Below are positions 22,938 to 34,050 of a stretch of DNA of 64,000 nucleotides, one piece after another. Positions within the stretch are counted from its first letter, which is position 1. Each line of letters opens with the position of its first letter. Location of the stretch: assembly GCA_026168455.1 (NCBI GenBank), contig CM047427.1, positions 9,170,835 to 9,234,834 of the forward strand, given 5' to 3'. The notes beneath the pieces are model-generated. The model made no database searches and was not told the DNA's origin. It saw nothing but the letters and a program-made list of their open reading frames with translations. The DNA comes from Theocolax elegans. Lineage: Eukaryota; Arthropoda; Insecta; Hymenoptera; Cerocephalidae. A program made the position numbers and the translations under genes.

Positions 22938-24340
22938 TATTATTATTATTATTATTATTAACCAGAGTTACATAGAAAACATATATGGCACCAAAGTATT
23001 GTATACTACACAATTCCTACAAAACATTTCACTCGCAGTTACAGTGATACGCAATTATTTTACAATAACCCCACTACAATGCCGTGAACCTGCAGAGGAA
23101 ATAAGAATTTCCTGTTCGCAGGTCTGGTTTAAAACTATTAAAACTTAACAAAACGCTGTTAGTTATGCAGTACTTAGTACAGCAAACCACCATGCCATCC
23201 ATCATTAACACACTACTATACATGCACACAATCGACATCGATAGTACTTCCCATGTCGGGACTTCCTGACACGAGTTGCCCATCTCTGCCTACTCATTCA
23301 TACATCTGGGTATAAGGGTTTTTTCTTACTTATACTTATACACCAAAACTGAAAATTTCTAAGTTTGTATGGTGTAACATTTATTATACATTATATTTTT
23401 AAAATAGTTTTATTATTAGATAAGAATATGGTTTTATTATATTATATCAGATCAGATTCAATTATTTGTATTTATTGGTTGTCTTTTATATAAATAATTT
23501 ATTTATGTTCTCTTTATTTTATTACTTTATTGTTTTTATTATTATTATTTTAGCTACTAGCTTACCAATATCTTACTAGCATGGCTCTAGCAGTCGTAAA
23601 AGTTTCTGTTGACGCGTTTCTGCTTCTTGCATATGCTATTTTTTCATAACTATTGAGTCTGGCAGGGCACGTTAGTCCTACTGCCACGGTGACTCTATAA
23701 TGCGGAAACATTTCTTTGTGTGTGGAGTGCAGGAATCACATTTGCACGATGATGTGAATACGATATCATCTACTATTATTGTATCTTTGTATGATGGTTG
23801 GCTTTTTTAGTGAATACATAGAATTAGTGAAAGTCTGAGTTCCTCTTATGCTCTATAAAAATAAAGTAGTGCTTTATTTCCTCCTAGATAATTATGTCTC
23901 CATACGTCATTCTGTGCGCGTTTATTTGTTGCTATCTTGTTTCCAGTGCAGCAGGTGCATTATTATTCATTATATTGTTTACTATTTATTTTAGCCATAT
24001 TATCTATCATATCAAAACGGTTCAATGGGCTTATATCTTTGAATAGTAGTGTCTCTCTTATATTCTATATTTGTTTCACATTCTTTATAAATTTTTTAGT
24101 CATTATATTATTTTTTTCATTTTCTGTTTCTTTCATCCATATATACAGTATTTCTTCAGTGATATTATTCAGTTTTATATTTGTTTTTGAAAAAAAGTCA
24201 CTCATTTTATTGTAGTTATAATTTGAAATTCGACGATGTTTGCGATCTACATTATGATTGCATTTACCATTCGCACAAATATAAGTTCTTATATCTAGAA
24301 TTATACTGTAAGATGACGACAGACTTTGTTTAATTTCAGT
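22938..24340 (-). mobile_element. (TAA)n-tailed retroelement-like sequence, copy 1 (broken)
   Basis: On the minus strand the sequence runs from an ORF-bearing part (about 24340 down to 23800) through a non-coding 3' part to a (TAA)n tail at 22938-22960, as in some non-LTR retrotransposons. The ORF is interrupted here by single-base changes at positions different from those in copy 2. No reverse transcriptase is present. The 3' part shares CAGACCTGCG and TGTAGGAATTG with the tail of the SINE-like element in CAND1 intron 9. Confidence 0.5.
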
Positions 24341-24402
24341 TCTAAGATTTGTATATTTGTTTATATCGAGTTTACTACTTAATGAATTATTATATATATT
24401 TG

Positions 24403-24658
24403 CACTGAGAAAAAAGTTGTAGTAAAAATTACGATGTTGTTTATAGTAATGCAGGTACAGACTGACACAATCTAAAATTTGACCATAGTATATAATAAAA
24501 TGTACTAGAAAGCTATTCATTTTTACTATAATTATGGTAATATTTACTAAAAGTTCAGTAAAATTTATTATACATACTATGATAAATTTTTGGATTGTGT
24601 CAGTCTGTACTTGCATTAATAATAATATTGTAATTTTTACTATACTTTTTTCTCAATG
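24403..24658. mobile_element. MITE with ~80-bp terminal inverted repeats, copy 2
   Basis: Duplicate of the element at 22529-22783 carried in duplication A, with a few substitutions and indels. Confidence 0.8.
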
Positions 24659-24812
24659 TGGACGTAATCCTTGGAGGTATATCGCATACTATACAAGTCT
24701 GAATTGATAAATTTAATTCGACAAGTGGATTTTTGCATTTACACTACTGCTCGCTTGGTGAACATATATACCTCAATCTCGACATTTTATCACGAGCGTT
24801 TTATTAATACTA

Positions 24813-25656
24813 TATTATTATTATTATTATTATTAACCAGAGTTACATAGAAAACATATATGGCACAAAAGTATTGTATACATACACAATTCCTACAAAA
24901 CATTTCACTCGCAGTTACAGTGATACGCAATTATTTTACAATAACCCCACTACAATGCCGTGAAACCTGCAGAGGAAAATAAGATTTCCTGTTCGCAGGT
25001 CTGGTTTAAAACTATTAAAACTTAACAAAAACGCTGGTTAGTTATGCAGTACTTAGTACAGCAAACCACCATGCCATCCATCATTAACACACATACTATA
25101 CATGCACACAATCGACATCGATAGTACTTCCCAGTCGGACTTCCTGACACGAGTTGCCCATCTCTGCCTACTCATTCATACATCTGGGTATAAGGGTTTT
25201 TTTCTTACTTATACTTATACACCAAAACTGATAAATTTCTAAAGTTTGTATGGTGTAACATTTATTATACATTTATATATTTTTAAAATAAGTTTTATTA
25301 TTAGATAAGAATATGTTTTATTATATTATATCATATCAGATTCAATTATTTGTATTTATTGGTTGTCTTTTATATAAATAATTTATTTATGTTCTCTTTA
25401 TTTATTACTTTATTGTTTTTATTATTATTATTTTAGCTACTAGCTTACCAATATCTTACTAGCATGGCTCTAGCAGTCGTAAAAGTTTCTGTTGACGCGT
25501 TTCTGCTTCTTGCATATGCTATTTTTTCATAACTATTGAGTCTGGCAGGGCACGTTAGTCCTACTGCACAGGTGACTCTATAATGCGGAAACATTTCTTT
25601 GTGTTGGAGTGCAGAATCACATTTGCACGATGATGTGAATACTATATCATCTACTA
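24813..25656 (-). other. 3' non-coding part and (TAA)n tail of retroelement-like sequence, copy 2
   Basis: Continuation of the minus-strand element whose ORF lies at 25657-26387. No open frame; it ends in the (TAA)n tail at about 24813-24835 (read on the minus strand). Confidence 0.5.
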
Positions 25657-26387
25657 TTATTGTATCTTTGTATGATGGTTGGCTTTTAGTGAATACATAG
25701 AATTAGTGAAAGTCTGAGTTCCTCTTATGCCTCTATAAAAATAAAGTAGTGCTTTATTTCCTCCTAGATAATTAATGTCTCCATACGTCATTCTGTGCGC
25801 GTTTATTTGTTCTATCTTGTTTCCAGGTGCAGCAGGTGCATTATTATTCATTATATTGTTACTATTTATTTTAGCCATATTATCTATCATATCAAAACGG
25901 TTTCAATGGGCTTATATCTTTGAATAGTAGTGTCTCTCTTATATTCTATATTTGTTTCACATTCTTTTATAAATTTTTTAGTCATTATATTATTTTTTTC
26001 ATTTTCTGTTTCTTTCATCCATATATACAGTATTTCTTCAGTGATATTATTCAGTTTTATATTTGTTTTTGAAAAAAAGTCACTCATTTTATTGTAGTTA
26101 TAATTTGAAATTCGACGATGTTTGCGATCTACATTATGATTGCATTTACCATTCGCACAAATATAAGTTCTTATATCTAGAATTATACTGTAAGATGACG
26201 ACAGACTTTGTTTAATTTCAGTTCTAAGATTTGTATATTTGTTTATATCTAGTTTAACAGCATGTAATAATTCTTGTACTTTCATAGTATCACTAGTAAG
26301 TTGCAAGATCTCTTGTGCATGTATTTTTAAAAGCCAAATCTTGAACTGCTGACAATCAATATTTGATGCTTTCATTTTATTATTCAT
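25657..26387 (-). pseudogene. Unidentified element ORF, copy 2 (one frameshift)
   Basis: Two minus-strand frames join end to end: 26387-25887 (166 codons, beginning MNNKMKASNIDCQQFKIWLL) and 25890-25657 (77 codons, with NNAPAAPGNKIEQ and GDINYLGGNKALLYFY). A single-base difference near 25900 separates them, and the other copy differs there too (GGTTCAATGGG versus GGTTTCAATGGG), so the break may be an assembly error. The product is helical and Asn/Lys/Ile-rich with a small Cys/His cluster (CANGKCNHN). I do not recognise the family. The position before a (TAA)n tail suggests an ORF1-like protein of a non-autonomous retroelement. Confidence 0.45.
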
Positions 26388-26399
26388 TGATTCTTATCC

Positions 26400-27969
26400 A
26401 GTCTTATATTATTATACAATATATAAATATAAGAATATTAACATAGTGCTGTTTATTTGGTTTATTTGTACACTACGCGTACAAGTGTAACTTTACACAT
26501 TTTCCTCGTTAAATAAATTAGCATTGACCGTAGATGGGGTGCAGGAAAAATTGTAATCTCTTTATAACGAAACGTCAAGCAACATTTCTGTACTTATACA
26601 ATGTTGTTCTTTGCAGCTCCCGTTGAACGTTTAACGCGCGAGATGCTTGATGCTTCATCGAGATGCTCGAATGTACCTATATAAACGTGCATCATTGGCA
26701 CTAGTCCATACCAGCTATAACCGTATTATCTTATTCCGATTTTATTTGATTAATTTAAATCCTCGTTTTACTATTGTATCCGCGGGATATTAATTACGAG
26801 CTTGCCGATTCGGCTCGGCTCTCCGAGAATGAATGTAACAGAGGTATTTATAATATAACAGCTACCTATATATACCAAGAGTAGACTTCTCATCGCTAAA
26901 CCGGCACGATATTAAATTAATCGTAATATCCGAACCGTCGGATGCACCTCCGACCGATTTAAATTAGATGGTTCAACATTTGAATAACAAGGTATATATA
27001 TAATATATCGTACAATCCACCTACCGTATAATAATCAAAACCGACAAAACCAACCATTTCATTTTGTAGTTGATTCATTTTTATTTTTTCTTTGTTCTTT
27101 TTTGGTTTAACATGTATGTATATGTTTGGAGAATCGATGTCCAAACTTTGGGTAAAACGGACCGTATAACAAGTTTTTTTTGGAAGGGGGGGGGGGAGAT
27201 CCTTCAACAACTGATTAGGCCGATTCGCATTATACGATCGCACGAACAACCACGCGGGAGATTGGTTTTCGAGCCGCGGGCAACCGTAAATGAGCACGAC
27301 GACCACCCTGATGCCACGTATTATTCGTTTTATTTATATTCTTTCTTTTCTTTTATTCCTTTGTCTTTTCAGTTTATTTTTCCTTTTTCTTTTCCCTCGT
27401 TTCCCCGCGTATGCATACGACAGCTTACCAAATTTCTGCCTTTTATCACTATTATATATAAATATATTACAGCTTCCGGAACGAAAAATCGCGATCGGTG
27501 AATTAATTTTGGTTCGATCTACAGTTGTACGTAATTTGGTTCCCGGTGGTGGTCATCGTGTATACGTGACGTTCTCTCGCTTTATCGAACGGCCTTGGAT
27601 CTCAAATTGATTCAAATTGCAATAGCTGATATTTCAATTTATTGGGGATTCCTCGTTGCATCGTTGATCGGCAAAGTGACCTTTTTCGCGAGGTGGTGCC
27701 TACGTGCGGAATCGCAACTTCGTTAACGAATCTAGGCCGCTTAGAACAATATTCTCGAAACGAACGAATGATTCACGATCGTCGAAGCAGCACCCCTATT
27801 ATACCGACGTCGTGTATATACCATGTTATTTTACGTTCGTTTGGAAAATTTAGCTTAGAGTTCAGTTTGTTGCAGTGTGCTTGAGTGCACCTATAACTAT
27901 GTACACCAAGGATATCGAATGTTCAAATCGTTTCAAAATAATGTTTACGTTTAATTACGTAAAAACGTA
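26400..27969. other. Non-coding block, repeated three times in the window
   Basis: Sequence with a GC-rich core (about 27120-27890) that recurs near 28960-29740 and 31640-32390. Open frames on both strands are short, overlap each other and are disrupted differently in each copy, so I do not call a gene. TATATAAAC near 26680 and splice-like TTTGCAG near 26612 were seen but nothing coding follows. Confidence 0.45.
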
Positions 27970-28200
27970 GGTTTAAGGTGATGTGATAGCCAAATTACAG
28001 GGATCTAATTTTAAAAACCCAAAATTTTCTATAATGACGTAACTCAAAATTTTAAATAAAATCAGACGCGATGTTTGAGTAACATAAAAAAGCTGACAGA
28101 GAGATTTCTTTTAAATAATTAAAAATTAATAATCACTTTTCGTCGGTAATGATTTAGTGTAAAATTGATCCTTGCGGCTGCATGAAAATCTTGATCAGTT
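27970..28200. repeat. Truncated left part of inverted-repeat element (family of 29810-30193)
   Basis: Begins GGTTTAAGGTGATGTGATAG as in the complete copies, but is cut at the duplication junction, so the right terminus is missing. Confidence 0.6.
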
Positions 28201-30043
28201 GCTGACAATCAATATTTGATGCTTTCATTTTATTATTCATTGATTCTTATCCAGTCTTATATTATTATACAATATATAAATATAAGAATATTAACATAGT
28301 GCTGTTTATTTGGTTTATTTGTACACTACGCGTACAAGTGTAACTTTACACATTTTCCTCGTTAAATAAATTAGCATTGACCGTAGATGGGGTGCAGGAA
28401 AAATTGTAATCTCTTTATAACGAAACGTCAAGCAACATTTCTGTACTTATACAATGTTGTTCTTTGCAGCTCCCGTTGAACGTTTAACGCGTGAGATGCT
28501 TGATGCTTCATCGAGATGCTCGAATGTACCTATATAAACGTGCATCATTGGCACTAGTCCATACCAGCTATAACCGTATTATCTTATTCCGATTTTATTT
28601 GATTAATTTAAATCCTCGTTTTACTATTGTATCCGCGGGATATTAATTACGAGCTTGCCGATTCGACTCGGCTCTCCGCAGAATGAGAATATAACATGAG
28701 GTATTCATAATATAACAGCTATAAGAGTAGACTTCTCATCGCTAAACCGGCACGATATTAAATTAATCGTAATATCCGAACCCGTCGGCTGCACCTCCGA
28801 CGATTTAAATAGATGGTTCAACATTCGAATAACAAGGTATATAATAATATCGTACAATCCACCTACCGTCATAATAATTCAAAACCGACAAAACCAACCA
28901 TTTCATTTTGTAGTTGATTCATTTTATTTTTTTCTTTGTCTTTTTTGGTTTAACATGTATGTATATGTTTGGAGAATCGATGTCCAAACTTTGGGTTAAA
29001 ACGGACCGTATAACAAGTTTTTTTTGGGAAGGGGGGAGATCCTTCAAACAACTGATTAGGCCGATTCGCATTATACGATCGCACGAACAACCACGCGGGA
29101 GATTGGTTTTCGAGCCGCGGGCAACCGTAAATGAGCACGACGACCACCCTGATGCCACGTATTATTTCGGTTTATTTATATTCTTTCTTTCTTTTCCTTT
29201 GTCTTTTCAGTTTATTTTTCCTTTTTCCTTTTCCCTCGTTTCCCCGGTATGCATACGACAGCTACCAAATTTCTGCCTTTTATCACTATTATATACATAT
29301 ATTACAGCTTCCGGAACGAAAAAATCGCGATCGGTGAATTAATTTTGGTTCGATCTACAGTTGTACGTAATTTGGTTCCCGGTGGTGGTCATCGTGATAT
29401 ACGTGACGTTCTCTCGCTTTATCGAACGGCCTTGGATCTCAAATTGATTCAAATTGCAATAGCTGATATTTCAATTTATTGGGGATTCCTCGTTGCATCG
29501 TTGATCGGCAAAGTGACCTTTTTTCGCGAGGTGGTGCCTACGTGCGAATCGCAAACTTCGTTAACGAATCTAGGCCGCTTAGAACAATATTCTCGAAACG
29601 AACGAATGATTCACGATCGTCGAAGCAGCACCCCTATTATACCGAAGCGTCGTGTATATACCATGTTATGTTACGTTCGTTTGGAAAATTTAGCTTAGAG
29701 TTCAGTTTGTTGCAGTGTGCTTGAGTGTACCTATAACTAAGTACACCAAGGATATCGTAATGTTCAAATCGTTTCAAAATAATGTTTACGTTTAATTACG
29801 TAAAACTTAGGTTTAAGGTGATGTGATAGCCAAATTACAGGGATCTAATTTTAAAAACCCAACAATTTTCTATAATGACGTAACTCAAAATTTTAAATAA
29901 AATCAGACGCGACTGTTTGAGTAACATAAAAAAGCTGACAGAGAGGATTTCTTTTAAATAATTAAAAATTAATAATCACTTTCGTCGGTAATGATTTAGT
30001 GTAAAATTGATCCTTGCGGCTGCATGAAAATCTTGATCAGTTG
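28201..30043 (+). repeat. Direct duplication B, copy 2
   Basis: Second copy of the 26348 unit. It has more small indels relative to copy 1 than the third partial copy at 31354, for example TATTCATAATATAACAGCTA followed by a missing TATATACC segment. Confidence 0.93.
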
Positions 30044-31353
30044 GTGATAAAGAATCTTTGTAATAAAAATCATATGTACTGTTCAAAGCAAGTAGAAGAA
30101 CGTTACAAAGTGATTTTTTGGGAAAAGTCAACCATATTGTTAAATGAAATATAAATAGATATTCCAATTTTTCAGTTTCGCATCTCCTTAACCATAATTT
30201 ATGGACATGTCAAAACCAAGCATTAGAATCCTATACCTTATCTAACTCAATAATCATGTTTAAAATATTAAATTAAAAATCTGAACAAATTGCGTGGGAT
30301 ATTTGTAACTTCTATGTATTACATATTTCGCTGGTAAATAAATAAAATAATAAAATAAAAAAATCACTAAGACACTTTAAAATTTAATGGAGAGTCTAAC
30401 ATTCCGACTTATTTGAAAAAAATGATTTTTTAAATAAATTTTAAATAAACAAAATTTGGTCGGTAATTTAATAATAGTACAATTTTTGAACGCAATAATT
30501 ATAATGATATTAACAATTTAAAAATCTAAAAAAATTCATATATATTATAGTTAAGAAAATACAAGAGCCTGACGTTACAGATTTTTTAAAGTAATAATCC
30601 ATTTTGCAGATTAACATATAGAATCTTTTCAGGGTCCGACAGTAGTTAATAACTCAACGATTAAGAGTACAAAATATTGTTAATCGTGAAACATGATATT
30701 TCTTTTGATGTCGTTTCGGTCTGTGAGAGACTTCCTTTTTTCTGACTCACTGTAGGAATTCCAGACCTTGCACAAGGGTTTTCGATTGGCGAAAAAGGTT
30801 GGACCGACTGTTCAAAAGTTGCGTATTATTGGAAAACAGTTACAAATAAATGTTGATCTTATAGGGACTCTTCAACTTATACTCTATACTATTTTTGTGT
30901 ACACAAATTCAAATAAATTAAACTCTTGATGTAAACGTAATCTACAAGTATAATATTATTATAGGTTGACGCAATGGGAACTGGTGCTATTTCCAGCATC
31001 TTTTGTCCAGATATATTTTCGATAATATATGATTAAAATATAATATATTCATTATAGTTGAATAACTTATTAATGACAGTTAGATATTTTTAATTTTCAT
31101 CATTTTGTTAATCGAGTACGTTTTACGGTTCGTAATCTATTAAAAACGAATAATCTGTGCGTAAGATTTGTCTGTTCTATGTAGAGATCTAGCTACGCAC
31201 CTCTTCGCACGTTCCATCAATTTGAATTTTTGTTTACGTTTACATTGATTTTTTTATATATAATGCTATTCGATAATGACTTTATACGATATTTATATCA
31301 ATTCATAATTAATTTGGATTTTTATTAACGTATTGATCGTGCCCTAAAGTGAA
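28699..31353 (+). repeat. Direct duplication C, copy 1 (~2.65 kb)
   Basis: Overlaps duplication B. It runs from AGGTATTCATAATATAACAG to CCCTAAAGTGAAA and is followed at once by a second copy at 31354. Nothing coding is recognised in it. Confidence 0.9.
29810..30193. mobile_element. Inverted-repeat element (MITE-like), complete copy
   Basis: The left end GGTTTAAGGTGATG and the right end CATCTCCTTAACC are imperfect inverse complements. About 384 bp, AT-rich, no reading frame. A related diverged copy is at 16867-17243. Confidence 0.65.
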
Positions 31354-34050
31354 AGGTATTTATAATATAACAGCTACCTATATATACCAAGAGTAGACTT
31401 CTCATCGCTAAACCGGCACGATATTAAATTAATCGTAATATCCGAACCGTCGGATGCACCTCCGACCGATTTAAATTAGATGGTTCAACATTTGAATAAC
31501 AAGGTATATATATAATATATCGTACAATCCACCTACCGTATAATAATCAAAACCGACAAAACCAACCATTTCATTTTGTAGTTGATTCATTTTTATTTTT
31601 TCTTTGTTCTTTTTTTGGTTTAACATGTATGTATATGTTTGGAGAATCGATGTCCAAACTTTGGGTAAAACGGACCGTATAACAAGTTTTTTTTTGGGAA
31701 GGGGGGGGGAGATCCTTCAACAACTGATTAGGCCGATTCGCATTATACGATCGCACGAACAACCACGCGGGAGATTGGTTTTCGAGCCGCGGGCAACCGT
31801 AAATGAGCACGACGACCACCCTGATGCCACGTATTATTTGTTTTATTTATATTCTTTTCTTCCTTTGTCTTTTCAGTTTATTTTTCCTTTTTCTTTTCCC
31901 TCGTTTCCCCGCGTATGCATACGACAGCTTACCAAATTTCTGCCTTTTATCACTATTATATATAATATATTACAGCTTCCGGAACGAAAATCGCGATCGG
32001 TGAATTAATTTTGGTTCGATCTACAGTTGTACGTAATTTGGTTCCCGGTGGTGGTCATCGTGTATACGTGACGTTCTCTCGCTTTATCGAACGGCCTTGG
32101 ATCTCAAATTGATTCAAATTGCAATAGCTGATATTTCAATTTATTGGGGATTCCTCGTTGCATCGTTGATCGGCAAAGTGACCTTTTTCGCGAGGTGGTG
32201 CCTACGTGCGGAATCGCAACTTCGTTAACGAATCTAGGCCGCTTAGAACAATATTCTCGAAACGAACGAATGATTCACGATCGTCGAAGCAGCACCCCTA
32301 TTATACCGAGCGTCGTGTATATACCATGTTATTTTACGTTCGTTTGGAAAATTTAGCTTAGAGTTCAGTTTGTTGCAGTGTGCTTGAGTGCACCTATAAC
32401 TATGTACACCAAGGATATCGAATGTTCAAATCGTTTCAAAATAATGTTTACGTTTAATTACGTAAAAACGTAGGTTTAAGGTGATGTGATAGCCAAATTA
32501 CAGGGATCTAATTTTAAAAACCCAAAAATTTTCTATAATGACGTAACTCAAAATTTTAAATAAAATCAGACGCGACGTTTGAGTAACATAAAAAAAGCTG
32601 ACAGAGAGATTTCTTTTAAATAATTAAAAATTAATAATCACTTTTCGTCGGTAATGATTTAGTGTAAAATTGATCCTTGCGGCTGCATGAAAATCTTGAT
32701 CAGTTGGTGATAAAAAATTTTTGTAAAAAATCATACGTACTGTTCAAAGCAAGTAGAAGAACGTTACAGAGACATTTTTTACAAAAAGTCAACCATATTG
32801 TTAAATGAAAAATAAATAGATATTCCAATTTTTCAGTTTCGCATCTCCTTAACCATAATTTATGGACATGTCAAAACCAATGCATTAGAAATCCTATACC
32901 TTATTTAACTCAATAATCATATTTAAAATATTAAATTAAAAATCTGAACAAATTGCGTAAAATATTTGTAACTTCTATGTAATTACATATTTTTCTGGTA
33001 AATAAATAAAATAATAAAAAATAAAATAAATTCATAAAGACACTTTGAACTTTAATGGAGAGTCTAACATTCCGACTTATTTGAAAAAAATGATTTTTTG
33101 AATAAATTTGATAATAATAAATTTAATAAATAAACAAAATTTGGTCGGTAATTTAATAATAGTACAATTTTTGAACGCAATAATTATAATGATATTAACA
33201 ATTTAAAAATCTAAAAAAATTCATATATATTATTAGTTAGAGAAAATACAAGAGCCTGACGTTACAGATTTTTTAAAATAATAATCCATTTTGCAGATTA
33301 ACGTATATAGAATCTTTTCGGAGTCCGATAGTTGTTAATAAACTCAACGATCAAGAGTACGAAATATTGTTAATCGTGGAGCTTCATATTTCATTTTGAT
33401 GTCGTTTCGTCTGTGAAGAGCTTCCTTTTTTCTGACTCACTGTAGGAAATTCCAGACCTTGCACAAGGTTTTCGATTGCGAAAAAGGTTTGGACCGACTG
33501 TTCAAAAGTTGCGTATTATTGGAAAACAGTTACAAATAAATGTTGATCTTAGAGTGACTCTTCAACTTATACTCTATACTACTTTTGTGTACACAAATTC
33601 AAATAAATTAAAACTCTTGATGTAAACGTAATCTACAAGTATAATATTAATTATAGATTGACGCAATTGGAACTGGTGCTATTCCCAGCTTCTTTTGTCC
33701 AGATATATTTTCGAAAAATAATATATTAAAATATAATATATTCATTATGGTTGAATAACTTATTAATGAACATTTAGATAATTTTTAATTTCATCATTTT
33801 GTTAATCGAGTACGGTTTACGGTCCGTAATCTGTATTAAAAAACGAAGAATCTGTGCGTAAGATTTGTTTGTTCTATAGAGATCTAGCTACGCATCTCTT
33901 CGCACGTTCCATCAATTTGAATTTTTGTTTACGTTTACATTGATTTTTTTATATATAATCTGTTCGATAATGACTTTATACGATATTTATATCAATTCAT
34001 AATTAATTTGGATTTTTATTAACGTATTGATCGTGCCCTAAAGTGAAAGG
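31354..34050 (+). repeat. Direct duplication C, copy 2
   Basis: Second copy of the 28699 unit, ending GCCCTAAAGTGAAAGG before unique sequence. Its first 1.3 kb matches 26840-28195 (copy 1 of B) more closely than it matches its own tandem partner. That pattern is expected if two alleles were placed end to end. Confidence 0.9.
32473..32854. mobile_element. Inverted-repeat element (MITE-like), duplicated copy
   Basis: Same element as 29810-30193, carried in duplication C, with termini GGTTTAAGGTGATG and CATCTCCTTAACC. Confidence 0.65.

Larger units (their letters stand above)
22493..24362 (+). repeat. Direct duplication A, copy 1 (~1.87 kb)
   Basis: The unit begins ATATCGAGTTTACTACTTAA and is repeated in direct orientation from 24363. 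Differences are mostly single-base indels, for example CCTGCAGAGGAAATAAG versus CCTGCAGAGGAAAATAAG. Confidence 0.93.
24363..26249 (+). repeat. Direct duplication A, copy 2
   Basis: Second copy of the 22493 unit, diverging from it at the junction TTTATATC followed by TAGTTTAACAG (here) instead of GAGTTTACTAC (copy 1). It continues into unique sequence that restores the start of the reverse-strand ORF. Confidence 0.93.
26348..28200 (+). repeat. Direct duplication B, copy 1 (~1.85 kb)
   Basis: Unit from GCTGACAATCAATATTTGAT, inside the 5' end of the reverse-strand ORF, to ATCTTGATCAGTT. It restarts immediately at 28201. Copy 1 has a G run of ten or more at about 27186; the other copies have shorter runs. 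Confidence 0.93.

Noticed and set aside
22938..24616. Reverse-strand frame of 183 codons in 24065-24616 as a distinct gene
   Set aside because: Its N-terminal part reads through the MITE and the duplication junction, so it is a chimera of the element ORF with unrelated sequence.
27070..27501. Open frame of 143 codons on plus strand (and antisense partners) in the triplicated block
   Set aside because: Frames differ in each of the three copies, overlap antisense frames of similar size, are low-complexity Phe/Ser-rich and match no family.
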